Part shown: positions 23,001 through 32,255 of the stretch, in pieces
How positions within the stretch are numbered: position 1 is the stretch's first letter
Layout: every line of letters begins with the position of its first letter
Assembly: GCA_963402885.1 (NCBI GenBank)
Contig: OY727093.1
Span: 18,646,161-18,710,160 of the forward strand
Source of the DNA: Antedon bifida
Lineage: Eukaryota > Echinodermata > Crinoidea > Comatulida > Antedonidae
Length of the DNA: 64,000 nucleotides
Direction: 5' to 3'
Position numbers and translations under genes: made by a program
Notes under the pieces: model-generated
Databases searched by the model: none
The model's input: only the letters and a program-made list of their open reading frames with translations
What the model was told of the DNA's origin: nothing

Positions 23001-24719
23001 TTATTACCCACAGACAAAAACAAACTATTGCTTCAATGGAAAGGTCCTTTTAAGGTTGTAAAGAAATTTGGGTATCTAGACTACCAAATTGACCTTAACG
23101 GGAAATTCAAAATATTTCACGCCAATCTCTTGAAAAAGTATTATGAGCGAACCGCAGACATTAGTGCTGCCTTAGGGGTATCCGAGCCTTCTGGTATCCT
23201 TGAATTAGCTAGCACAGCTGTTATTGAATGCGAACCTAATGAAACATTTACAAATAACCAAAATTATCATCTATCTAATGAGAATCTTTTACAGCTCCAC
23301 CCTCTACTAGCAAAAGAAACAACAGCCGACATCCACATCAACGAAAGCCTGGATGATACACTAAAGCATGAGGTGCACCGACTTATCGGAAACTACAAAG
23401 ATGTACTGACGGATTTACCGGGTAAGACTACACTTGGGCAGCATGAAATCAAGCTGGAAACTGATGGTACAATCCGTTCCAAGCCCTATCCACTTCCACA
23501 TGCGTTGCGAGGTACCATTAAGGATGAGGTAAATATGATGTTAAATGTGGGTGTAGTGGAGCCTTCAGGGGCACCGTTTGCCTCTCCAATAGTATTGGTA
23601 AAGAAACCGGATGGGTCAAATCGATTCTGCGTGGACTTTCGAAAACTTAATCAGGTTACAGTTTTTGACGCCGAACCGATTCCGGACCAAGAGGAACTGT
23701 TCACAAAGTTGGCCCATGATCATTATTTTACTAAGATAGATTTAAGTAAAGGGTATTGGCAAGTTCCCATGGATGAAGCGTCAAAACCTTTAACAGCCTT
23801 TCTAACACCAGATGGTTTGTTTCAATTTAATGTCATGCCGTTCGGCTTAGTCAATGCACCGGCTACTTTCAGTCGTATCATGAGAAAATTACTCAAAGGA
23901 ATGGATAATACACTTAATTATATTGATGACATTCTAATTCACACAGCTTCTTGGGATCAACATATGAAATGTTTGTCTGAATTGTTTGGACGTCTCCGCA
24001 GGGCCAATCTAACTGCTCGACCAAGCAAATGTTTCATTGGTTATGAAACAATCGAGTTTCTTGGCCATGTGGTAGGGAAAGGACATGTTCAACCTCGAGT
24101 GGAGAAGATACAAAGCATCTTGTCAGCCAAACAACCAGAAACAAAGAAACAACTCCGGTCATTCCTTGGGATGACCAACTACTATAGAAAGTTCATTCCG
24201 AATTACTCTGTGATTGCTTGTCCATTAACCGACAAAACGAAGAATCGGGAACCTAACCGAATATGTTGGGAGAAGGCCCAGGAAAGTGCGTTTGTTAAAC
24301 TTAAGGAAAAATTAAACAGTACTCCAATTTTATGCCTTCCTAATTTAAACAAAGATTTTATTTTGAGAACAGATGCGTCCGAATATGGAGTGGGAGCGGT
24401 TCTAATGCAGCAGTATGGTGACGTGAAGTTTCCCGTGGCGTACGCTAGCAAGAAACTGCTTCCTCGAGAAAAAGCATATTCAGTGATGGAAAAAGAATGC
24501 TTAGCCATTGTATGGAGTGTACGAAAATTTGAGTCTTATTTATATGGACGAAACTTCACGTTGGAAACTGATCACCAGCCGCTTGTGTTTATGCACAGAG
24601 CGAAATTGTCCAATGGGCGAATTATGAGATGGGCCCTGGCTCTACAACCGTACAAGTTCCGAATAGAGGCGATTAAAGGCAGTGAAAATGTAGGAGCTGA
24701 TTATTTAAGTCGAGTGTAA
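20073..24719 (+). CDS. Gag-Pol polyprotein of the Gmr1-type element (single frame, 1548 aa)
   Basis: Domain order is as follows. A charged Glu/Arg-rich coiled coil lies near residues 15-125. A Ty3/gypsy-type Gag follows (~135-310), then two CCHC zinc knuckles (~350-395). A retropepsin-like segment is built around a D-S-G motif (~485-570). The integrase has an H2C2 zinc domain, a DDE core and a GPF-type C-terminal module (~680-1020). Reverse transcriptase (~1130-1330) and RNase H (~1430-1545) come last. Ty3/gypsy elements normally place integrase last. The reversed order is the hallmark of the Gmr1 group reported from deuterostomes. The AG-rich start makes long shadow frames on the other strand that are not genes. 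Confidence 0.93.
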   Translation: MDLTKIVDAGKVLGLDGVELREFVEKREEAAREREERALEREERNREREEMERNRDREERALEKEERERREALEKEERERREVLERDEAERKRASEEKERENEQAYLIEMRRLEIQLEQEKNRARPGGRVLPNPESRVKASKPKLPPFHDRTDDLDAYLKRFERYATSQEWKEIEWPVNLSALLTGKALEVYSRLSSAEANDYKLLKLALLKRFQLTADGFRHKLRTAKPEYGESGPQFAARISNYLDRWIDLAEGEKTFQGLKDLLLREQFTDGCGKDLALFLRERQPKTIQAMAEIAEQYLEARGGLFGKPIEFKQKEPNSPQLSSNNVPSTSSSQSPSSFRSPTCFICHRVGHLARNCRASTMHKPNSPPKCYRCLKTGHIARNCRQDANSCAGLSTSPQKESDCQKCTKQHECKAKEEIPDVGASMVTKMSESLNQCCINNDGDKVTLQCGHCLPIMTAALNNSISKMPVYTGCVGSRCVSVLRDSGCSGVVVKKDLVSAEQLTGKEKTCVLIDGTVRNLPVALIHVNTPFFSGKTYALCMNNPIYDLILGNIAGVRAPGNPDPTWTERNLQGCSVVTRSQANTMDKPFRTLKTTEIHKQIITAGIMKTAQQQDISLAKFKDLAEKQTTTVSNKQAEARFIYHKDLLYRQFSSPNIEHGDKFTQLVVPADYRRQVMRQAHETLLGGHQGVKKTTDKVLTTFWWPGVTADITRYCRSCDICQRTVQKGRVTKVPLGSMPLIEVPFERIAVDIVGPIFPMSKGRNRYILTIIDFATRYPEAVPLPNIEAERVAEALVGVFSRLGIPKEMLTDRGSQFTSEVMRQVSKLLSIRQVMTSPYHPACNGLVERFNGTLKQMLKRMCAERPTDWDRYIDPLLFAVRESSQESLGFSPFELLYGRTVRGPMSILRELWTEEIETPETKTTYQYVMDLRERLHETCQMAQKNLQKSKVRYKQYYDKKSKSREFEVGDKVLLLLPTDKNKLLLQWKGPFKVVKKFGYLDYQIDLNGKFKIFHANLLKKYYERTADISAALGVSEPSGILELASTAVIECEPNETFTNNQNYHLSNENLLQLHPLLAKETTADIHINESLDDTLKHEVHRLIGNYKDVLTDLPGKTTLGQHEIKLETDGTIRSKPYPLPHALRGTIKDEVNMMLNVGVVEPSGAPFASPIVLVKKPDGSNRFCVDFRKLNQVTVFDAEPIPDQEELFTKLAHDHYFTKIDLSKGYWQVPMDEASKPLTAFLTPDGLFQFNVMPFGLVNAPATFSRIMRKLLKGMDNTLNYIDDILIHTASWDQHMKCLSELFGRLRRANLTARPSKCFIGYETIEFLGHVVGKGHVQPRVEKIQSILSAKQPETKKQLRSFLGMTNYYRKFIPNYSVIACPLTDKTKNREPNRICWEKAQESAFVKLKEKLNSTPILCLPNLNKDFILRTDASEYGVGAVLMQQYGDVKFPVAYASKKLLPREKAYSVMEKECLAIVWSVRKFESYLYGRNFTLETDHQPLVFMHRAKLSNGRIMRWALALQPYKFRIEAIKGSENVGADYLSRV

Positions 24720-24766
24720 ATAGGACCCGTCACGGTATGGAGAAAATGTTGATACATTATTCTTTT

Positions 24767-24779
24767 AGAGGGGAGTAAA
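24767..24779 (+). other. Polypurine tract
   Basis: AGAGGGGAGTAAA lies directly before the TGTCAC start of the 3' LTR, as expected for the plus-strand primer. Confidence 0.85.
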
Positions 24780-26097
24780 TGTCACAAGTGACATAAAGTT
24801 GTGTATATATTTTGCAAGTCATTCTTACTTTTCCTTTTGTTTTCACTATTTGAACCTTTCTTTTGTTTTAGGAAGCTATTGTGTGAAGCCAGTGGAGCAG
24901 AGTTTTTGTGTTGCAGAGAAGGATTGTGTGGTGTTTGCTGATTGGAGGAGAGGTATAAGAGTTAAGTTAGTGTGTGAGTTGCTGATTGGTGGAGAAGGAT
25001 AAGGTGGTGATATGTGGATAATTGAGGGAATTTTGAGGTAGATGGAAATTGAGAGGAGACAGAGAAGGAGGGCTATGTTATGTTAAGCCAGAAAGGGATA
25101 GGTGAATATTGATATGAGAAACTAAGACGTACAGGAGAAGAAGTAATTGAATTATGGTGATATAGAGCTGAAGCAGAAAGGAAATAAAGAGATATACATG
25201 AAGTTAATAAATTGTGAGTTGGAGATAATTATGGTGATATAGAGCTGAAGCAGAAAGGAAATAAAGTGATATACATGAAGTTAATAAATTGTGAGTTGGA
25301 AGTAATACTATAAGGCTGTACTTAAATGTAGAACTGTTAATTGTTGAGATTACTGAGGATTAATTAAAATTGTGAATGTAAATTGACGGAAGAAATAACT
25401 GTTGGAAACAGCAGAAGTTGTTGCATGTAAAGAATTGTTGGGAAATATTGAAGAGTAACTGGATTGATACTGATATTATTTTACGTGGAAAAGGAGAAAG
25501 AAATAATTGGTCGGGGAGCGGATTGCAGTGCAGAACGACATCAAGAAACATTTTAACTTTATATTTGATTTATTTATATGTCAGAAAATAGGAAGAATTA
25601 TAATTGATAAGACAAGCAGAACGGGAGCAGAGGCGTGGGAGTTGTTTAGTTGCAGAATCGTTGTAACTTTTATCTTTCTAATTTGTTTTTGTGTCAGCGT
25701 AGGAGAGAAGGCAAGAAGGAACGATATTGTGGACATTTATTATTGTCTAATTATTCATCTTGTGATATTATTGTATTTGAAAGGGGGGTTTCGGGGATTT
25801 ATTTAAAAATAAGAAGATTGTTGATATTTTGTTTGGAAGGATTGGGAAATTTGGGGAATTGCATAAAGTTTGTGGGGAATAGGTATACGGTATCATTGTT
25901 TGAGAATTGGTTGGGTTTTTTTTTGTGGGTTTTTTTTTTGGGGTTTGAATTATAAAAGAAAGAATTGGTTGTCAAAGATTACTATTAAATTTTACTTTTT
26001 ACATTTATATGTGTACAGTTGTGGCTATTTACCGTTGTTCATCGTTGGTTACCGGCAATTACATGTCCGAAAGAGCCGTAATTGCGGCTGTGTGACA
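24780..26097 (+). repeat. 3' LTR
   Basis: 1318 bp, same ends and same length as the 5' LTR at an exact offset of 6191 bp. I found no difference between the two on reading. Confidence 0.93.
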
Positions 26098-26102
26098 TAT
26101 GC

Positions 26103-26962
26103 ATTTACATATTCAATGTTTAGGAACTAAATTGCTGTTTTTACTCATTTTTAGTACTTTAATTCCCATGATGTATTATGATCATGTTTTACAGTGTTTA
26201 TTGGTTTATTTTGGGAAAATGAATAAAGAAAGAACGAAAGAAATAAATATGTATTTAGAATGATTTAACAGTAATCATCAGAATCTAAGCACACTAATAC
26301 ATAATTGCATTGCAAAAGAAATTTATTATGAGTCTTTCAATAAACAAATTGTCTTGTGTGTACGTAATCCCTAGGGTATGCTTAGTGAGCTATACGATAG
26401 TTAACCAAGTGTCGTTAACCAAATTACATTATATTCCGATAACTTAATGTGGCACTTGTGGATGGAATTACGTCACGTTGTCAATATAAATCGATATAGT
26501 GACGTAATTCACAACGTCATAATAAATATTTCATGATATGGATAAAAGTTTAAACAGAAGGCGTTACAATAATATATATATATTTAATTTATAACATAAT
26601 TTAAAAATAATCTATTTTAATAGTAGTTTTAATCAAAGTTTAGAACGAATCAAATACTGTAAATATGATTTTTTAACCTTGATTGATAACATAATATCTA
26701 GTGATTTTAAGAATCTATTTTTGATTTTAAGTATTGTTAAATCATGTTAAATCATATTTAAAGCATTATTTAAAACTATTGTGAGGTCATGGACTCGTAG
26801 TGTGAATTCTTTTTTTATTAACGATGTTGATAGTATATGAAAACTTGTATTGCCTTAAAAATATCTTATTCGTTGTATTTTAAATGTGAGTACTGTACAT
26901 TATGCTTCTCCCTCAGAAGGTTTTTGATATAAATAAATACACAAATTTAATTTTTACTTTAC
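26103..26962. other. GluN1 intron sequence right of the LTR element
   Basis: AT-rich and non-coding. It contains a perfect 12-bp inverted repeat GAATTACGTCAC / GTGACGTAATTC (26465-26476 and 26499-26510, 22-bp loop), each arm carrying a CRE-like TGACGTAA word. It may be a MITE remnant. Confidence 0.6.
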
Positions 26963-27197
26963 CTGCAAATGCGTCGAAAGGCGATACCCTTCAGGTTTGT
27001 TAGGTTTTCCACCAGGCCATATCACCTTAGAATTCATAATAACTTTTGATGTTCTAGTCCACTTGCCAACAGTTTTGAAAACTCCATTTTGTAGGTTGAC
27101 AATTTCATAGTGGTTTGAAATCCTATTACCTTCTTGACTGAATGATATTTCCCCGGTTGCAGCGTGTGGTTCCGATAATTTTGTACCTTTTAACACC
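26963..27197 (-). CDS. grin1: GluN1-like subunit, coding exon 5 (end of amino-terminal domain)
   Basis: 235 bp with TTTTTCAG acceptor and GTAAAG donor. Residues ~323-401 include ATGEISFSQEGNR, YEIVNLQNG and KVIWPGGKPNKPEGYRLST, matching GluN1 IMNLQNRKLVQVG and KIIWPGGETEKPRGYQMST. The intron that follows (17172-26962, 9.8 kb) holds the antisense LTR element at 18589-26097. Confidence 0.94.
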
Positions 27198-27779
27198 CTG
27201 AAAAAGTATTAATGTATACAGTATTCATTTATAAACGATTTGTCAAAACCAAAGTATAGCGTATGTCACAAAACCCATTGTAAAGTTACTTAACCTATTT
27301 CACTGTTAATTTACAAGTATAATATACTACTATATGGAATGGGAAACGAGGAAAATAAATTAGGTGTTGTATTCACCAAGCAAATAACAAGCATGCAATA
27401 ATGCCAAGTATACGTTTTAAAATCTACAAACAGGGACATACAAACACAAATAATCCCTTTCGAGACACCGGTTGTTCGACTTTGAATATTATTTATGCAT
27501 AAAATAATTTATCAATATATTTATCGCAATAGACAATTATGTACCGGTATGTTAGTAAGGTAATTATGATCGATGTGCGTCATTTCACGTTCGCATATCA
27601 AAATTGCATAATTATTGAAAGTAATCTAGCTTTTGCATCAAATTACAGGTTGTTACCAGTAATTATTGATGTCTTGACTATGGTTTGTTTGACTATGGTG
27701 ATTTGTTGTATCGTTATTTAGATATAGTATTTTTTAGGTTTTATTACAAAATACATTTTAAATTATCATTTGGCTCTAA

Positions 27780-27972
27780 CGGCTTCACGTCCCAGGCAAT
27801 GATTGTAAAGTATCTTTCCTAGGGATACAAGCAATATGTTACAGACAGGTGGTCTCGAACACTGCCTTTCAAATGGTAGTCCGATATCCCTTATCATTAC
27901 GACATATTTCTCTCAGCAAGGTCTATAGCACCTTGCCAGATGGTCTTCCATCCAAGCTCTAAACGCTGCTTT
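27780..27972 (-). mobile_element. SINE fragment with chimeric 5S rRNA-like and tRNA-like head
   Basis: On the minus strand, 27972-27911 reads AAGCAG, then GCTTGGATGGAAGACC, then GGTGCTATAG. This follows the 3' half of 5S rRNA (TACTTGGATGGGAGACC and GGTGCTGTAG). Next, 27905-27840 looks tRNA-like with a B-box word GTTCGAGACC. A body segment TTGCTTGTATCCCTAGGAAA follows, also present in the SINE at 42385. Head chimeras of this kind are known in AmnSINE1 of the DeuSINE group. It lies in a GluN1 intron, on the same strand as the gene. Confidence 0.6.
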
Positions 27973-27974
27973 TG

Positions 27975-28012
27975 ATACTTGGTGATAAACCATATAAAAT
28001 ATCACCAAGTAT
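27975..28012. repeat. Perfect 12-bp inverted repeat
   Basis: ATACTTGGTGAT at 27975-27986 and ATCACCAAGTAT at 28001-28012, with a 14-bp loop, directly beside the 5S-like SINE head. Confidence 0.75.
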
Positions 28013-28337
28013 AAAAAAGATAGACTTCATATTAGTGCACTATTTCCAAAAAATGAGTACCAGATTGTCTGTATAGGCTCATGACATAATTTATATTTTG
28101 GCAAATATTGTGATACAGGGCATGTGCGTCACATCATTGAATATATTATACAATTTTTATTTTATTTTTTTGACTATGGTATAGCATTCACATATGACGG
28201 ATATTTTACCTAGGGAGCAAAATATCTCGATGATCAATGATCAATCAATGATCAGTTACATTTGAATTAAATTAAAAATAATAATGATAAATAATGGAAG
28301 TGGGTATATTACTATTTCATAAAACATATCATGTTAC

Positions 28338-28628
28338 CCGTAATACAGCATGCCATTTATCCAAGGCGGGTCTCCACAAGTGGATGGTGGGCGTGTAATG
28401 TTATCATTCTGAACCAGATCATGAAGTCCTTTCACCAGAATCTTAATTACGTCATGAATATGAGCCGTGTGGTTATTGCCATACGGTAGACGCATAGCCA
28501 ACGTTCCTTCAGGTATCGAGTGCAATGCTCGGTCGCCAATACTTTGTTCGTCGCTAATCCAGGTGTAGCCAGCAGCGGTCAGGCCTAGTTCCTTAGCGGC
28601 TAAATATATTGCAACTTCATCTTCTTCA
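28338..28628 (-). CDS. grin1: GluN1-like subunit, coding exon 4 (amino-terminal domain)
   Basis: 291 bp with TATTGCAG acceptor and GTAACA donor. It enters needing one base and leaves two over. Residues ~226-323 include EEDEVAIYLAAKELGLTAAG, YTWISDEQSIGDRALHSIPE and HIHDVIKILVKGLHDLVQ, matching the [21 protein letters not shown] and [20 protein letters not shown] region of GluN1. An ATG codon further upstream in this frame lies before the acceptor and is intronic. Confidence 0.94.
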
Positions 28629-29024
28629 CTGCAATACAAATCACACACTGTCTTTTTTGATCGAAAGTTTGCCATTAGCATTCATTTACTTCTACTTATC
28701 AAATCAACATCGATTGAAATTACGTATAATACGTTGAATCTTAAGCTATGATTGCCATCAATGTATTTCATTACTTTTGCCAGCAACATTTTTTTTTAAT
28801 TTATTATCCTTTGTTCACATTCTATACCGACAATATACCTCTAAGCTACAGTTTAATATTCCGTTACTTACATCAACCATCTAAAGGGACTTATTTTCAG
28901 TTGATGAATTAGACTGTAGGCCTATGCCTAAACCTAAAGAATTCTATTTCATAATTGGTGATTTAAACGTTTGTAAAAATTCATCGACATCGGTGTGGGC
29001 TTGTGGTGATTGTGTAAAACTTAC

Positions 29025-29125
29025 CATGCATGAAGAAGAATAACCGTAGATTGCGCTTTTCGGACTTCCATAAGAACACCCGTCATGTTAGTCTGTCCTT
29101 TATTATATGAAACTGCCCTTTCAAT
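29025..29125 (-). CDS. grin1: GluN1-like subunit, coding exon 3 (amino-terminal domain)
   Basis: 101 bp with GTTTGTAG acceptor and GTAAGT donor, entering in phase 0 and leaving two bases. It encodes IERAVSYNKGQTNMTGVLME followed by VRKAQSTVILLHA, equivalent to the KNVTALLMEARELEARVIILSA segment of GluN1. It was too short to show as an open frame and was found by filling the gap between exons 2 and 4. Confidence 0.88.
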
Positions 29126-29477
29126 CTACAAACAATATATCAACTGATGAATTTACGGTATTAAAGAAAATAGATCACAAAGAGGGACATCGTAAAAAGA
29201 ACTTAAATACAATCCTTTTGTGTATTTTAACCTGCGTATTGTCACTCCATAAAACTCAATAAATAATTCATTTTATTACATAGTGTTATGTGCTTAACTC
29301 ATCTTTGCCAATAAATATGTTTTTGGAATGGTTTGTTTTGATTCCAATTAAACAAGCAAAGTTGAAATTGATAAATTATGCTGTTCTTTGATATGAAAAA
29401 TGTATGTTTAATTTACTTTATTCTCATATTTAAAATCCAAAAATGAAATATATAGTGAAGACATAAATGTGACAAAC

Positions 29478-29666
29478 CCTTATTCCCATTCTAGAGCTGC
29501 TGTCGTTGACAAGTCTCATGAATGCATTTAGCATCGATCTTCCTGCATCATCTCTAGATGTAACTGTTACTACACTTGACCATCGATAATGTCCAATCAA
29601 GTCGATCCACACTTGTGCCTGGTCAGTATAAGGAGGTACATTCCGCATATAGGTATTGTGGATATT
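29478..29666 (-). CDS. grin1: GluN1-like subunit, coding exon 2 (amino-terminal domain)
   Basis: 189 bp, 63 codons, phase 0 both ends, with acceptor CTTTTAG and a weak donor GTTTGT. Residues ~130-192 include MRNVPPYTDQAQVWIDLIGH and WSSVVTVTSRDDAGR, matching [21 protein letters not shown] and WNHIILLVSDDHEGR of GluN1. A truncated near-copy of its 3' end lies in the upstream intron at about 29930-29983. Confidence 0.93.
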
Positions 29667-29929
29667 CTAAAAGGTAACCCACATTATATTATTCAATTTT
29701 GAACCGCACCTTCTTTTAGATAAAACTATTTGATGGCACTGAGAAAGCCAGTGGAGTTTTTTCTGAAGACTTTTCAGATAAAATATTGAATATGTTAAAG
29801 TTAATATGATTCTTTCTAAACATTTCCATTTAAAAGAACAGTCATTATTGGCTAAGTGTATAATTTTGTTACCCTATGAATCTTAGAGGTTTATTGATAT
29901 GCTATCTGTATAATTTAGAAATAACTATA

Positions 29930-29983
29930 TTGAATGTGACAAACTCTTATTCCCATTCTAGAGCTGCTATCGTTACTACACTT
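29930..29983. repeat. Truncated near-copy of GluN1 exon 2 end
   Basis: Plus-strand words TGTGACAAACTCTTATTCCC and ATTCTAGAGCTGCTATCG repeat the exon 2 donor region (29470-29513). They are followed by GTTACTACACTT, which in exon 2 lies about 50 bp further on (29566-29577). It is therefore a duplicate with an internal deletion, directly beside the minisatellite. Confidence 0.7.
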
Positions 29984-30355
29984 TTTATAGTTCTAGAAAT
30001 AAGCTATGTTTTCTGGAGAGTCTTTAGAAATACAGTAACTCTATTGGGTTCTAGAAATATGTTATCTGGAGAGTCTTTAGAAATAACTCTATTGGTGCTA
30101 GATTATATGTTATCTGGAGAGCCTTTAGAAATAACTCTATTGGTGCTAGATTATATGTTATCTGGAGAGTCTTTAGAAATTACTCTATTGGTGCTAGATT
30201 ATATGTTATCTGGAGAGTCTTTATAGAAATAACTCTATTGGTTCTAGAAATATGTTATCCGGGGAGTCTTTAAAGAAATTTATTGTTTCTAAAAATATAT
30301 TATCTGGAGAGTGTTTAGACTATTGGTTCAATTTTGAGAGGTTAGAAACATGTTA
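29984..30355 (+). repeat. Minisatellite, ~48-bp unit, in GluN1 intron 1
   Basis: About seven degenerate copies built on TATGTTATCTGGAGAGTCTT and AGAAATAACTCTATTGGT. The central units are exactly 48 bp, which leaves an artificial open frame with a 16-residue period across 29876-30226. No gene is implied. Confidence 0.88.
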
Positions 30356-31150
30356 TTCGGCCTTAGGCCTATAAAAGGTCATATTATGAATAATATTTTT
30401 ATATTAAAATGACCTTGGTAAAATACTGTAATGGGGGTTTTCAACAAAATGATTTTAATGGATAAGATATTATTAATTTACTTCAATACATTGGACAAAT
30501 TACTAAAGCAACCATTTCACATTGGATTTGGATGTTGCTTTATCGAAGTTCTACAGTATGTATGCTAGGCTATGTGTTTTGAAATAACACGTTAGCGCAG
30601 ATAATATTATAAAATCCATATTTTTTCTTGCGATGAATATATTTAATATGTGTTTCATATATTTACATACTGTCACAAGTCGCAAGTCCTTGGTACAAAA
30701 AAATAGTGAAATCCATACAAAAATATTGTAGGCCTATGTTGTACAGTATTTATTTGGCTACCAAAATCGAAAATGAAATGCGTTATCCATGCGCCATATC
30801 TATATGCAATATTGCCTACAGGGCAAACAAAGCCCTAGAGATTGAATGTATCTCTCTATCGATGAATATATTCAACATATTTTATAACTGTCATCTAAGC
30901 CGTCATATAGCAATCTTATGTGGATAATTACTTTCATACACCCTGGTAAAGAGAATGCACACAACACATAGAAAGTGTATTAAGTTTTCCTAGCGTTGAC
31001 ATTGCGCACCAGAGTAGATGAAAATAATATCGCGAACTAACACCAGCACGTCTCATACACATTCAGTAAGTGATGACTAATAACCTATTACATTATAGCA
31101 CTCGTTACTAAATACTTTACCCGATTATAGCACTAGTAACTATACTTTAC

Positions 31151-31539
31151 CCGATCATCAAATAGATTAGAGCGGGTTACTATATCCACAACAGGTATCT
31201 CTAACGAACCGATGATGTTTGATATGCTCATGGCACTCAGACGGTTGGGCCTGGACAAACACATAATAAGTGCGGCCACTTTCTTAGGTACAATCCTTTG
31301 ACAAAGTTCCATAGTTGCATTTAAAGGATTGTCAGTAAAGATGCTAGAAACACCGGTTAGAGTTACTCCTCTAGGAAGAGCGTGGTTCTTGTTTTGGTTG
31401 ATATTACGAATTGCTTTGTGGAAATCATCGCGGTCCTTCTTAGATTCAAACGCACCACCGATGACAAAGGGTGTCTGTGAAGTTACTATCGGCATAATGA
31501 AAAAGACTAGAACAATTTGTACTTTAATCCAACACATTC
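31151..31539 (-). CDS. grin1: GluN1-like subunit, coding exon 1 (signal peptide and amino-terminal domain)
   Basis: The coding part runs from ATG at 31537 down to 31151 (129 codons, phase 0 at the donor GTAAAG). The frame also has an ATG at 31558. A good polypyrimidine-AG acceptor (ATTCTTACAG) ends at 31540 between the two, so I take the inner ATG and expect an upstream non-coding exon. Residues 1-21 (MCWIKVQIVLVFFIMPIVTSQ) form a signal peptide. The mature start TPFVIGG matches the NIGAV start of GluN1. The segment IIGSLEIPVVDIVTRSNL matches YRIPVLGLTTRMS. The eight exons together give about 530 residues, the expected position in GluN1 for the final LTILVKK. Confidence 0.88.
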
Positions 31540-31558
31540 CTGTAAGAATAAAATACAA

Positions 31559-32027
31559 TTTAGTCTGTGTTACTAATGTTACATTCTCTAGGCCTATATA
31601 TTACAGTATGTCGATATTGGACTAATACGGTTTTACGGTTCAAACTATAAAATGTATTTTTGTTTTACATACACAACACTGATTTACATGCTGAAATGTA
31701 TTTTAGGAGAGAAAACGTTAATTTCTGTTGTTTATCATTTTTTTCGGTTAGTGGATCCTTTAAAAATGCACGTTTTTTAATGTTATATTGAGTTAGTTGC
31801 CAGGTTACACAGCTGACATTAATGAGATTGTATTTCTAAGAGAACAACGCATGCGCTGGGCTCTGATGTTTTTCTTAATTTCTACTATTTTATTGTATTT
31901 GTAAAATTATCAGGCTATTTTTTCCTCAATATATGCCTGTATTCACTTAATCCAACAATAATGCCTCTCAATTCTGGTAACCAGTCTTAATTGGTTTATT
32001 CGGCCATTCAACTTCATATTTTCTTCA
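31559..32027. other. Probable 5' intron or upstream region of the GluN1-like gene
   Basis: AT-rich, non-coding. The expected non-coding first exon and promoter were not located. Confidence 0.4.
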
Positions 32028-32255
32028 CTTATAATAATAATAATAACTGGTACTTGATATAGCGCATTATGCTGAAAGCCTCAATGCGCTTTACAAAGAC
32101 AGAAAATTTAGAAAAATTACAAATTAAAAAGGTGGGTTTTGAGGAGAGATTTGAAGACACTGGTGAAAGTAGCCTGACGGATTTCAATAGGCAACGCATT
32201 CCATAGAGAAACGGATGCCGAAGAAAATGAACGATTTCCATAAAACTTAATTTAG
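32028..32255 (-). mobile_element. 5'-truncated LINE 3' end (CR1/L2-like)
   Basis: The minus strand encodes SLWNALPIEIRQATFTSVFK then SLLKTHLFNL and a stop, the familiar C-terminus of CR1/L2-type LINE ORF2. It continues with a 3' untranslated part containing AAGCGCATTGAGGC and ATGCGCTATATC. It ends in a TTA microsatellite tail. Only the extreme 3' end is present. Confidence 0.75.

Larger units (their letters stand above)
18584..26102 (+). mobile_element. Whole-looking Gmr1-type Ty3/gypsy LTR retrotransposon with 5-bp TSD
   Basis: The element proper spans 18589-26097 and is flanked by the direct repeat TATGC (18584-18588 and 26098-26102). Both LTRs are 1318 bp and look identical on reading, so insertion is recent. 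A primer-binding site complementary to tRNA-Pro follows the 5' LTR, and a polypurine tract precedes the 3' LTR. One long frame encodes Gag and Pol with integrase before reverse transcriptase and RNase H. It lies antisense in a GluN1 intron. It looks whole, with no obvious break. Confidence 0.93.

Noticed and set aside
27911-27972. Genuine 5S rRNA gene
   Set aside because: Only the 3' half is similar, it is diverged, and it joins directly to a tRNA-like SINE head.
29876-30226. 116-codon repeat protein
   Set aside because: It is produced by a 48-bp minisatellite whose unit is divisible by three.
31535-31558. GluN1 start at the upstream ATG (31558)
   Set aside because: A good splice acceptor ends between this ATG and the next one at 31537, and the inner start gives a cleaner signal peptide.
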